This document shows positions 42,848 to 50,824 of a stretch of 64,000 nt of DNA, piece by piece. The notes under the pieces were generated by a model. That model had not been told where the DNA came from and did not search any database. It saw only the letters and a program-made list of their open reading frames with translations. Source of the DNA: Ktedonobacteraceae bacterium (lineage in GTDB: Bacteria > Chloroflexota > Ktedonobacteria > Ktedonobacterales > Ktedonobacteraceae); NCBI GenBank assembly GCA_035653615.1, contig DASRBN010000025.1:236901-300900 (forward strand), written 5' to 3'. The translations under genes and the position numbers were made by a program. How positions within the stretch are numbered: position 1 is the stretch's first letter; each line of letters opens with the position of its first letter.

Positions 42848-43687
42848 TCACGCCAGGACTTCCTGCGTTCTTTCTCTCCCACTAAATGCTGTCCCTCTGA
42901 CTTCGTATCCTCGCTCATCCATCCGGGGTCCGAAGAATTCAAGACGGTAGACGCCGCTGGGACACGTGACTTCATGATAGTAGCAGAACTGTGGGAAAAC
43001 GGTTTGGACAGCGCTGCCATTGCTCACCTGTTGTGGTGGCAATGTGTGGAAGTGCTGGATCGCTTCGGCACGGCCAGCATATTCATAGACTTGCCCATCG
43101 GCGGCAATCACCGTGTAATGAGTGGTAGAGGGAAACTGCATACAAGGAACAAGGAAGGTGATGTCGCTATGATCGCTGCTCTCTAAGATCGTGCAGTCAG
43201 CAGAGAACCACTTTCTCCAGGAGGCATTCGAGAACGTTCCTCGTTGGAGGTCAAGATAGCACACGGCGTAGTCGGTTCCAGAAACGGCTCCTAGATGCTC
43301 CCGTTCATCCCCATTGATGATGACGCGCATGTTTTTACTCGCGCTCCAGTAGCCAGAGCCGCCTTTGGGATGCTCCGAGGCATGCTCGCTAAAGAGCAGA
43401 ATGGGTATGCCTTGTTGATAGGTTGTACGGGCCTCTTCTTGTGAAACCTCCCTCCAGGTGGAAAGAGGAACAGAGAAGTTGCTACTCTTCTTCAGAGACG
43501 CTCTCTCTGGCAACTTTGATTTCGATGACTGCGATGAGGGAGGAACGTCGAAGTCGATGAGTTGCTTCATGGCACGAGTGAGGTCGGGAACAGAAAGTTC
43601 CTCTCCATTGCGCAATTGTGCATGGTACGTTCTTTCCAGCAGCCATTGTTCACTGAGTTGCTCTGAAAATGGGGCAATGATGGTCAT
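42848..43687 (-). CDS. 279-residue hypothetical protein
   Basis: Unrecognised. The N-terminal third is polar (LTRAMKQLIDFDVPPSSQSS). The middle part (IPILLFSEHASEHPKGGSGY, NMRVIINGDEREHLG, DYAVCYLDLQRGTF) and the end (YHEVTCPSGVYRLEFFGPRM, YEVRGTAFSG) look beta-rich. No signal or membrane segment. AAAGGA is nine bases before the ATG. It is the largest member of a four-gene minus-strand group bracketed by paralogous small proteins. Confidence 0.6.
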   Translation of the reverse strand: MTIIAPFSEQLSEQWLLERTYHAQLRNGEELSVPDLTRAMKQLIDFDVPPSSQSSKSKLPERASLKKSSNFSVPLSTWREVSQEEARTTYQQGIPILLFSEHASEHPKGGSGYWSASKNMRVIINGDEREHLGAVSGTDYAVCYLDLQRGTFSNASWRKWFSADCTILESSDHSDITFLVPCMQFPSTTHYTVIAADGQVYEYAGRAEAIQHFHTLPPQQVSNGSAVQTVFPQFCYYHEVTCPSGVYRLEFFGPRMDERGYEVRGTAFSGRERTQEVLA

Positions 43688-43746
43688 CAGTTGTGTCCTT
43701 TCGCTTTTGCATTGTCATTGGAACAATACCCCAAGTACTGTTTCAC

Positions 43747-43923
43747 CTATTTCTCATACACCACAGTCAATCGACCGGTATGTGCTTGATCATTCCCCTC
43801 TCCCGTATTGGTGACCGTGTGAACACGCCAGCCATCCTTTTGCATTTTCTTTATGTCCCTCCAAAACTGCTGCCTCGCTTCTCTCTTAAACATTCCTGGC
43901 GTATACATTTTGACCTGTTGCAT
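43747..43923 (-). CDS. 58-residue small protein, paralogue of 42203-42391
   Basis: Contains MYTPGMFKREARQQFWRDIK and KDGWRVHTV, ending LTVVYEK. The start is ATG 43923, or GTG two codons earlier; AAAGAG lies upstream. Not recognised outside its paralogue in this window. Confidence 0.55.
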   Translation of the reverse strand: MQQVKMYTPGMFKREARQQFWRDIKKMQKDGWRVHTVTNTGEGNDQAHTGRLTVVYEK

Positions 43924-44036
43924 TTTCACACATCTCTTTCACTAGCGTCGCTAGGTTCTCCATATTTATCAATGCGATAAATTATTTTTGAAATGACTGT
44001 TTGAGGTCATCTCTTGTTACTGTTGGGGCAGGGGGG

Positions 44037-45440
44037 TTAGCCTACACTGCCGGACATCTCCAACTGGATCAGGCGGTTCAGTTCAACCGCGTACTCCATA
44101 GGGAGTTCTTTGGTGATCGGCTCGATGAATCCGTTGACGATCAGCGAGTAGGCCTCGGTCTCATCCAGGCCACGGCTCATCAGGTAGAAGAGCTGGTCGT
44201 CACCGACCTTCGAGACGGTGGCCTCGTGGCCGATTTCGGTCTGGTTCTCCTCAACACGGATGGTTGGATAGGTGTCGGTGCGAGCGTTCTCATCGAGCAA
44301 GAGCGCGTCACAGCGCACACTGGACCTGGTGTGGTGCGCTCCCCGGTTGATGCGGACCAGGCCGCGATACGAGGCTCGACCATTCCCCTTCGAGACCGAC
44401 TTCGAGAGAATCTGGGAAGTTGTATACGGAGCAAGGTGCGTGACCTTGGCTCCAGCATCCAGTTGCATACCATCACTGGCGAATGCAACCGAGAGAATAT
44501 CCCCACGAGCGCCTGGCTCCATCAAGAGCACCGCCGGGTACTTCATGGTGACCTTCGAGCCCAGGTTCCCGTCGACCCATTCCATCGTGGCATCTCCATA
44601 CACAGCGGCGCGCTTGGTTACCAGGTTGTACACGTTCTTCGACCAGTTCTGGATGGTCGTGTAGCGTACGCGCGCGCCTTTCATCACCTTGATCTCCACG
44701 ACGGCGCTGTGCAGGCTGTCGCTGGCATAGGTCGGAGCCGTACACCCCTCGACATAATGCACATAGGAACCAGGAGCAGCGATAATCAACGTACGCTCGA
44801 ACTGACCCATATTCTGTGCGTTGATACGAAAGTAGGCCTGCAGCGGAATTTCAACGCGCACGCCCTCTGGCACATAGACAAAGCTGCCGCCGCTCCACAC
44901 AGCACTGTTGAGTGATGCAAATTTATTATCGGACGGTGGGATAACGGTGCCGAAGTGCTCTTTTAGCATATCGGGATACAGGCGCAGCGCCGTATCCATG
45001 TCGGTGAAGATCACGCCCAGCTTCTCCAGGTCTTCACGCACCTTGTGGTACACCGCTTCACTCTCGTACTGCGCCGTCACGCCCGCCAGGTACTTCTGCT
45101 CTGCCTGCGGAATACCCAGTCGATCAAAGGTGTCCTTAATGTCTGATGGGATATCGTCCCAGGTTTTCCCCTGCTTAGCGACTGGCTTGATATAGTAGTA
45201 AATGTTATCAAAATCAATGCCTGATAGATCGGCACCCCAGGTCGGCATCGGGCGCTTCTCAAAGAGTTCCAGGCTCCTCAGGCGGAACTTGCGCATCCAA
45301 TCGGGCTCGCCCTTCATTTCGGAAATCTGCTCAACAACTTTGCGACTCAGTCCCCGCTCGGACTTGAACACATAATTTTCGGCCATGTGGAACCCAGGCG
45401 AGTATGCCTGCTGTTCCGTAGTGTATACTTGAGTACTCAT
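44037..45440 (-). CDS. sufB: Fe-S cluster assembly protein SufB
   Basis: A 467-residue scaffold protein of the SUF system. Clear SufB features are [20 protein letters not shown], the [20 protein letters not shown] block, [14 protein letters not shown], a late [17 protein letters not shown] and [20 protein letters not shown]. SufB works with SufC (ATPase) and SufD, but neither is adjacent, which is unusual; the rest of the system must be elsewhere. GGAG precedes the ATG. The likely promoter is about 285 bp upstream, giving a long leader. Confidence 0.95.
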   Translation of the reverse strand: MSTQVYTTEQQAYSPGFHMAENYVFKSERGLSRKVVEQISEMKGEPDWMRKFRLRSLELFEKRPMPTWGADLSGIDFDNIYYYIKPVAKQGKTWDDIPSDIKDTFDRLGIPQAEQKYLAGVTAQYESEAVYHKVREDLEKLGVIFTDMDTALRLYPDMLKEHFGTVIPPSDNKFASLNSAVWSGGSFVYVPEGVRVEIPLQAYFRINAQNMGQFERTLIIAAPGSYVHYVEGCTAPTYASDSLHSAVVEIKVMKGARVRYTTIQNWSKNVYNLVTKRAAVYGDATMEWVDGNLGSKVTMKYPAVLLMEPGARGDILSVAFASDGMQLDAGAKVTHLAPYTTSQILSKSVSKGNGRASYRGLVRINRGAHHTRSSVRCDALLLDENARTDTYPTIRVEENQTEIGHEATVSKVGDDQLFYLMSRGLDETEAYSLIVNGFIEPITKELPMEYAVELNRLIQLEMSGSVG

Positions 45441-45721
45441 CAGAATTCACTCCGTCTCTTACTCTCTATGCATACAGGTAACTCATCGTTCCTGCTCAGC
45501 TTTACCTGGCTACGTGGATGGCTCATTCGTACGGATGTTGTAAGTCAGGGTGTTTGGTGCGGCTTCTGGCATGGCAGATCACCGTTGTTGTGAGCCTGGC
45601 TCCTCGTCAAATCGACAGAGGGGATGTCAGTGGCATTACTGGGCAGATACAGAAGCAGGGAAGTGCCGAAGCTGTTCCTGTTGGAAGAAAGAGACAAGCT
45701 TTTGCTCTTTTTCTTAATTCT
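45441..45721 (-). other. Long 5' leader of sufB, no gene seen
   Basis: About 270 nt between the predicted transcription start and the SufB ATG. No conserved riboswitch fold or coding frame could be recognised by eye; a regulated leader is possible. Confidence 0.4.
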
Positions 45722-45750
45722 ATTATAACATATTTATTCATTATTATCAA
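45722..45750 (-). promoter_or_regulatory. Probable sufB promoter
   Basis: Minus-strand TTGATA (45745-45750), 17-bp spacer, perfect TATAAT (45722-45727) in very AT-rich DNA. Confidence 0.65.
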
Positions 45751-45874
45751 ATCGATTTAGCATTTATTTAGGACTGTTGCAAGATCAGGAAAAGCGGGGA
45801 TCTAAGGGTTGGCCGTCCTTGAACCCGGCAGTAGTTCGCTGCCAGGTCCTTTCACTATCAATTTGGACTGATCA

Positions 45875-46480
45875 CTATGCCGCCGTGTCATCCGGAATAG
45901 CGACACTTCCTGTTCTTCGTTCTTTTGCTTTCAGGCCTTTGTTGAGATTTACCCCGGACAGGTCGCCCTTCTCAAAGGTTGCTTTGCTGAGGATGGTGCC
46001 ATTCAGGTCCGCGTCTCGTAGATCTGCCGTGTGAAGGTCTGCCCCATTGAGGTCTACCCCGGACAAGTTTGCCTGATCGAATAAACCTTTGCACAGGATG
46101 GCACCATTCAGGTCAGCTCCTCGCAGATCTGCGTTGCTGAGGTCTGCCCCCTTCAGGCTCGTGCTGCGGAGAGCAGCGCCACGTAAGTCTGCCGCATGGA
46201 GATGTGCCTGCAGCATATTCGCATCGCTCAGATTGGCGCCCCGGAGATCGGCATGGCGCAAGTCTGCTTCTCGCAGGTCTGCCCCTCGCAGGTCCGCTTC
46301 TTGTAGATTGGCCTCGGTCAGATCGACTCCGTGGAAATCTATTCCGCGCAGATCAACGCTGTGGAGATCTGCGTTGTGAAGGTCTGGCTCGAAAGCCTGG
46401 AGTTCAGGGTATTCCCGTCGCCAGGTATTCCAGGGCGTTTTCCCTGAAAAAAGAAGATCAAGATTTTTCTGACTTGCCAT
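45875..46480 (-). CDS. Pentapeptide-repeat protein
   Basis: 201 residues from ATG 46480 (AAGGAA nine bases upstream). Residues about 35-180 consist of A(D/N)LxxAD-type pentapeptides, such as ADLRGADLREADLRHADLRG, that should fold as a right-handed four-sided beta-helix. The repeats are cytoplasmic, without a signal. Some relatives (Qnr, MfpA) mimic DNA and protect gyrase, but most have no known role. Confidence 0.85.
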   Translation of the reverse strand: MASQKNLDLLFSGKTPWNTWRREYPELQAFEPDLHNADLHSVDLRGIDFHGVDLTEANLQEADLRGADLREADLRHADLRGANLSDANMLQAHLHAADLRGAALRSTSLKGADLSNADLRGADLNGAILCKGLFDQANLSGVDLNGADLHTADLRDADLNGTILSKATFEKGDLSGVNLNKGLKAKERRTGSVAIPDDTAA

Positions 46481-46519
46481 ATGGTTCACTTCCTTATTAC
46501 TACTTTTTTCATTGATACT

Positions 46520-46651
46520 TTAGACGGGTTCTTGGTAGTTGTTCGGTTTCTTATGCTTCGCTCGGCCCTCGGGTGGGAACCATACATCATGGAACCAAAG
46601 TGAGCCAACAAAGATCGCGCTGAGCAGTAACAGGTAGATGAAGTATGGCAT
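46520..46651 (-). CDS. 43-residue single-helix membrane protein, copy 2
   Basis: MPYFIYLLLLSAIFVGSLWF then HDVWFPPEGRA and a polar tail; same length as the copy at 32747-32878, with an identical HDVWFPPEGR. AAAGGACAG precedes the ATG. A longer form from an upstream GTG (VSKKYVWNTTAKDSI) is possible. Function unknown. Confidence 0.65.
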   Translation of the reverse strand: MPYFIYLLLLSAIFVGSLWFHDVWFPPEGRAKHKKPNNYQEPV

Positions 46652-46710
46652 AATACTGTCCTTTGCTGTTGTATTCCAGACGTACTTCTTGCTCACAGCG
46701 AGTAGGATTT

Positions 46711-46742
46711 GACGAGAGGAAAAGGTACTGCATAGTATGCAG
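46711..46742 (-). promoter_or_regulatory. Conserved upstream block of the small membrane protein, copy 2
   Basis: Perfect palindrome CTGCATA-G-TATGCAG (46728-46742), 13 bases, then CGTC on the minus strand, matching the block at 32938-32969. Confidence 0.45.
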
Positions 46743-46911
46743 GTGGCTGGTGCTAAAAGGGATATGGTTGGAGGGACATGTCTCATACGAAGATCTATGA
46801 GACTCTTTAACTATACACTATTTTTGACAGAAATGCAACATTTATCAAAGTTAAGAGAGAGGCCAGGACGCAAAAAGCAAAATTCAGTTCCCTATCAGCC
46901 TCTTATAGAAA

Positions 46912-47148
46912 CTACAACTGCACTCTCATACCCAGGAGTGGTATCACCATTGTACCGTCCATATCCAGAAATCTCCAAAGCCGCCTCCAGGTATCCGAAT
47001 AGGACCCAATGCTCGTGAACAACCAGTGCGTCTCTAGCCAAATCTCTATGAGATCTCCTGATTGCAGCTCATAGTCATCGTGTCCAGGCATACCAACTAC
47101 CCAATAATGATCTGAACGATAATCCAAAGTTCCTATGTGTTTAGTCAT
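46912..47148 (-). CDS. DUF5348-like small protein
   Basis: 78 residues: HIGTLDYRSDHYWVVG, then ELQSGDLIEIW, W-LFTSIGSYSD and a closing IPLLGMRVQL. The pattern (L-x-G-D-x-I-E-V ... W ... G-x-x-V-R) resembles the DUF5348 domain; this is by eye only. AAGGTG precedes the ATG. It is transcribed from the phased-repeat promoter C. Confidence 0.6.
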   Translation of the reverse strand: MTKHIGTLDYRSDHYWVVGMPGHDDYELQSGDLIEIWLETHWLFTSIGSYSDTWRRLWRFLDMDGTMVIPLLGMRVQL

Positions 47149-47249
47149 ATTTCACCTTCGTTGTAGCTATACATAATATCAAATTCCACCAAGAAGCCAA
47201 CAGCCAGATCGTTTTCGCCATCGCCCGCTACTTTGTTCCATCTACTGAT

Positions 47250-47292
47250 ATACTAATCACGCAGCGTTACAGGGAGTGTTAAAAAAATGTTA
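47250..47292 (-). promoter_or_regulatory. Phased-repeat promoter C, upstream of the DUF5348-like gene
   Basis: Minus strand: TAACATT (47286-47292), TAACACT (47275-47281), TAACGCT (47263-47269), steps 11 and 12 bp, then 7 bp, then TAGTAT (47250-47255). The predicted start is about 95 nt before ATG 47148. It is nearly the same as box E, 8.5 kb away. Confidence 0.72.
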
Positions 47293-47621
47293 AAACAGAA
47301 ACTGTTCGTGTTCACTGAATCGTTTCCTGTATATAGGCTGCGAAATCGTTCAAGGCGGCATGGTCAACAGGCCGTTCCATTCGCTCGCCTCGATAGAGAG
47401 CGAGCGCCTGCTCTCCTCATGCCTCCTGTCCTCTACCACACTCTCATTATCCCACTTCCACTGTCCTCTTAGGGGATACAACAAGGATTCGTAAAAATTT
47501 GGGCCATTTGCTCACAAGTCTCCTCTCATCTGTACTAATAGTTTCGCTCACTTCCAGCCTAATAGGCCATGTACCCCGCGCATCTTCTCCAAAACACCTT
47601 CTGGCGGGAATTGCACGCAGC

Positions 47622-47650
47622 GTGACAAGTTACCGAACATCTGCTATACT
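47622..47650 (+). promoter_or_regulatory. Promoter of the NB-ARC LuxR regulator
   Basis: GTGACA (47622-47627), 17-bp spacer, TATACT (47645-47650), about 50 bp before ATG 47700. Confidence 0.7.
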
Positions 47651-47662
47651 GGTTCGGTAACT
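47628..47662. promoter_or_regulatory. 11-bp inverted repeat enclosing the -10 box
   Basis: AGTTACCGAAC (47628-47638) and GTTCGGTAACT (47652-47662) are perfect inverted arms with 13 bases between them that contain the -10 box. A dimeric repressor bound here would block the promoter; the regulator itself or an unlinked protein could bind. Confidence 0.7.
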
Positions 47663-47699
47663 GCGACAGCGAACAGAGACGGTCTCAAGGAGCAAAACC

Positions 47700-50663
47700 A
47701 TGCCGAAGCCGATCCCTCTCGTACGCGACACTCTCCTGGTGGATCGACGGGAGGAACACGAGCAGATGCTGACCGTCGGAACACCTGAGTGGTATGCCTG
47801 GCTGGCCGATGCCGAGACGTTCGCCTTTACGAGTCCCAGCGGCACCTTCACGGCCCGCAAAGAACAGGCCGGCAACCGGCGTGGTGGCTGGTATTGGAAA
47901 GCGTACCGCAAGGATGGAGGTAAGCTCTCTTCAGCCTATTTAGGCAAGTCGGAACGTGTCACGCTCGAACGATTACATGTGGTTGCCACAAAACTGGCGG
48001 GTAAAGCTCGCCTGCCCAGCAGTGAGAGCGATGTTCACGTTGCATATGGATCCTCGCCTGGGGCATCACAAGATATGTCGATGCTCTCAACTCAACCTGA
48101 TCAGACATCACTCAGAGCGCACATCCCTCCTCGCAACTTACCGCTTCAACTCACCCCACTCGTTGGGCGCGAACAGGATATTGCCAGCGTGTGTACCTTG
48201 CTCCGCCGCCCGGATATACACCTGTTGACCCTGATTGGCATGGGTGGCGTCGGCAAGACGCGCCTTGCCGTACAGGTGGCGATGGAACTCCTCAATGATT
48301 TCGCTGATGGCGTGGCCTTCACCTCCCTGGCTCCCATTCGCGACGCCAGTTTCGTCATTCCTTCCATTGCTCACACCTTCGATCTCAAGGCACTCGACCA
48401 GCAATCAGTGTTCGAGCGCGTATGTGTCTTCCTCCATGAGAAGCACCTGCTGCTGGTCCTGGACAATTTCGAGCAGGTAGCCGTCGCCGCTCTACAGGTG
48501 GAGGAACTCCTGCGGGTGTGTCCCCATCTCAAGGTACTGGTAACCAGTCGCAGCGTCCTCCATCTCCAGGCAGAGCACGAGTTTCCGGTGTTTCCCCTGG
48601 CCTTGCCTGACCTGACACGGCTTCCAGCACATGATATCCTGCTCCACTATCCCGTGATTGCCCTTTTCAGGGATCGCGCGCAGGCTGCGCTCCCGTCCTT
48701 CGAGGTGACAGCGGCGAATGCGCACACCATTGCGGAAATCTGCGTTCGTCTGGATGGACTGCCGCTGGCGCTCGAACTGGCAGCGGCCCGCATCAAACTG
48801 TTCTCCCCCCAGGCCCTGCTCGCTCTTCTCGCACAGCGACTGCAGATCCTCACCGGGGGAGCGCGCACTCTTCCAGAACGCCAGCAAACATTACGCAGAA
48901 CACTGCAATGGAGCTATGATTTCCTCACATCCGCTGAGCAGTGGCTCTTCCGACACCTTGCTGCCTTCGTTGGCGGCTGGTCCTTCGAAGCAGTCGAGGA
49001 AATCTGTCGCAGTGGAGGTAGCTCGACCAGTGACGCATTAAGTGGAGTGGCAGCGTTGCTCGATAACAGCCTGGTGCAACGGGCCAGCCAGGAGGATGAG
49101 CAACCACGATTTAGCATGCTTGAAACGGTGCGTGAGTATGGACTGGCATGCCTGGCCGAACAGGGAGAGACCGAAGAGAGCGAACGGGCACATGCGTTGT
49201 ACTACCTGACATTCGCTGAAGACATTGCGCCTCGCCTGCGGGGAGGCGGCCAGCAGATTCGGTGGCTCAAGCTGCTCAACCAGGAACAGGAGAATCTCCG
49301 TGCAGCACTCTTGAAACTGATCGAGTACAAGGAATCAACATTGGCGGTGCGACTCTGTGCGGCATTGTCCTGGTACTGGATCACACGCGGCACTTTTCGC
49401 GAGGGAAGCGACTTTCTGGAAGCAGCCCTTGCGCTCCCACCCAGCGCGGTGTCTCCCGCCTCGCGAGCGCAAGCGCTCTGTGGAGCGGGAGATCTGGCCC
49501 TGCGACAGGGAAACTATAGCACCGCTGCCCTTTTGCTTGAGGAGAGCATTGCTGGCTACCGGGAGCTAAAGCACACGTCAGGCCTGGCGGAGGCTCTGCT
49601 GAATTTAGGATTAGTGCGGGCCTATCAACAGAACTTTACAGAAGCCCGTACCTTGATTGAGCAGAGCCTCTCCCTTTGCCGGGCAGAAGAGGACCAGTGG
49701 CTGCTTGGACACGCGCTGGATAGCCTGGCACGGCTGGCCTGGGAACAAGGTGACGCTGAAGCAACACGGCGGCTCTCAGGAGAGAGCATGCGGCTCGGCC
49801 AGGAAAGCGGTGAAACACGAGCCCAGATCAGTCCGCGCAAGCTCCTGGCAGCCGTCGCACTTGCTCAGGGCGATGATGCCCAGGCTGAGACCCTTGCCCA
49901 GGAACTGCTCGCCATTGCCCAGCAGGTGGGTGACAGGGAATCGGCCTTCAGTGCGCTGTTTCTCTTAGGAACAATCGCGAAAGGCCGGGGAGATGATACG
50001 CAGGCCCTCTCGTTGTATCAGCAAAGTTTGGCCCTTGCCCGGGAAACTGGTACGGCGCGCAACATCAGCCTGGTGTACTCGCGCCTGGGAGAGCTTGCCT
50101 CCCGCCAGGGCGACATAGTTCAGGCAAATGCGCTCTACCGTGAGAGCCTCTCGCTCGCGCAGACGTTCGAGGCCAAAGCGGTTGTGGGGTGGTCTCTCCT
50201 GGGTCTGGCTCGCGTAGCCCGTGTCCAGGGACACTATGAGCGAGCAGCAATTCTGCTTGGAGCCGCTGAGGCACGCCTGAATGTCACCATCGATCTGAAT
50301 CTCACTGAACGCACCGACTATGAACGCGAGGTCGCAGTGACGCGTACCTACCTGGGGCAAGAGGCCTATGCGCAAGCACGAGAGAAGGGGCGCAATATGA
50401 GCCCGGAACAGGTTCTCACAGCATCGGAACCGACTATGAGCGCCAAACCGCGTGGTCCATCAGCCTACCCCGACGGGCTGACCATGCGTGAGGTGGAAGT
50501 GCTGCGTCTCGTCGCGCTCGGATTACCCGATGCCCAGGTGGCCGGCAAGCTGGTAATCAGTCCCCGTACCGTGCAGGGCCACCTGCGCTCCATCTATACC
50601 AAGATCGCTGTCAACTCGCGCAGTGCCGCAACGCGTTACGCCATTGACCACAAACTGATCTAA
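47700..50663 (+). CDS. LuxR-type regulator with NB-ARC ATPase and TPR domains
   Basis: A 987-residue STAND-type regulator. Residues 1-105 form an unusual N-terminal module ([37 protein letters not shown]) also present in the 58030-61239 protein. Residues about 145-420 are an NB-ARC ATPase: [12 protein letters not shown], Walker [10 protein letters not shown] (about 180), Walker [34 protein letters not shown] repeats follow. The C-terminus is a LuxR helix-turn-helix ([36 protein letters not shown]). AAGGAG is seven bases before the ATG. The signal and targets are unknown. Confidence 0.92.
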   Translation: MPKPIPLVRDTLLVDRREEHEQMLTVGTPEWYAWLADAETFAFTSPSGTFTARKEQAGNRRGGWYWKAYRKDGGKLSSAYLGKSERVTLERLHVVATKLAGKARLPSSESDVHVAYGSSPGASQDMSMLSTQPDQTSLRAHIPPRNLPLQLTPLVGREQDIASVCTLLRRPDIHLLTLIGMGGVGKTRLAVQVAMELLNDFADGVAFTSLAPIRDASFVIPSIAHTFDLKALDQQSVFERVCVFLHEKHLLLVLDNFEQVAVAALQVEELLRVCPHLKVLVTSRSVLHLQAEHEFPVFPLALPDLTRLPAHDILLHYPVIALFRDRAQAALPSFEVTAANAHTIAEICVRLDGLPLALELAAARIKLFSPQALLALLAQRLQILTGGARTLPERQQTLRRTLQWSYDFLTSAEQWLFRHLAAFVGGWSFEAVEEICRSGGSSTSDALSGVAALLDNSLVQRASQEDEQPRFSMLETVREYGLACLAEQGETEESERAHALYYLTFAEDIAPRLRGGGQQIRWLKLLNQEQENLRAALLKLIEYKESTLAVRLCAALSWYWITRGTFREGSDFLEAALALPPSAVSPASRAQALCGAGDLALRQGNYSTAALLLEESIAGYRELKHTSGLAEALLNLGLVRAYQQNFTEARTLIEQSLSLCRAEEDQWLLGHALDSLARLAWEQGDAEATRRLSGESMRLGQESGETRAQISPRKLLAAVALAQGDDAQAETLAQELLAIAQQVGDRESAFSALFLLGTIAKGRGDDTQALSLYQQSLALARETGTARNISLVYSRLGELASRQGDIVQANALYRESLSLAQTFEAKAVVGWSLLGLARVARVQGHYERAAILLGAAEARLNVTIDLNLTERTDYEREVAVTRTYLGQEAYAQAREKGRNMSPEQVLTASEPTMSAKPRGPSAYPDGLTMREVEVLRLVALGLPDAQVAGKLVISPRTVQGHLRSIYTKIAVNSRSAATRYAIDHKLI

Positions 50664-50824
50664 GTACCTATCCGAATAACCCGGCGGCTAGATGCGCGAT
50701 CAAGTCACAGGCGAAATGGGGAAAGGCCAGAGAATGCCCCAGCTTTTTGTTGATAGTGGGCGAGCAGACGGCGAAAGTGGTTTCGTCACGAATGCACTCG
50801 TTCCACGACGAGGCTTCGCGCCTT

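Noticed and set aside
45900..46400. Repetitive DNA resembling a tandem array or CRISPR
   Set aside because: It is the coding repeat of the pentapeptide protein, with 15-bp periodicity and no spacers.
47287..47472. 61-codon plus-strand frame between box C and the LuxR promoter
   Set aside because: Starts inside the phased repeats; no ribosome site, low-complexity tail.
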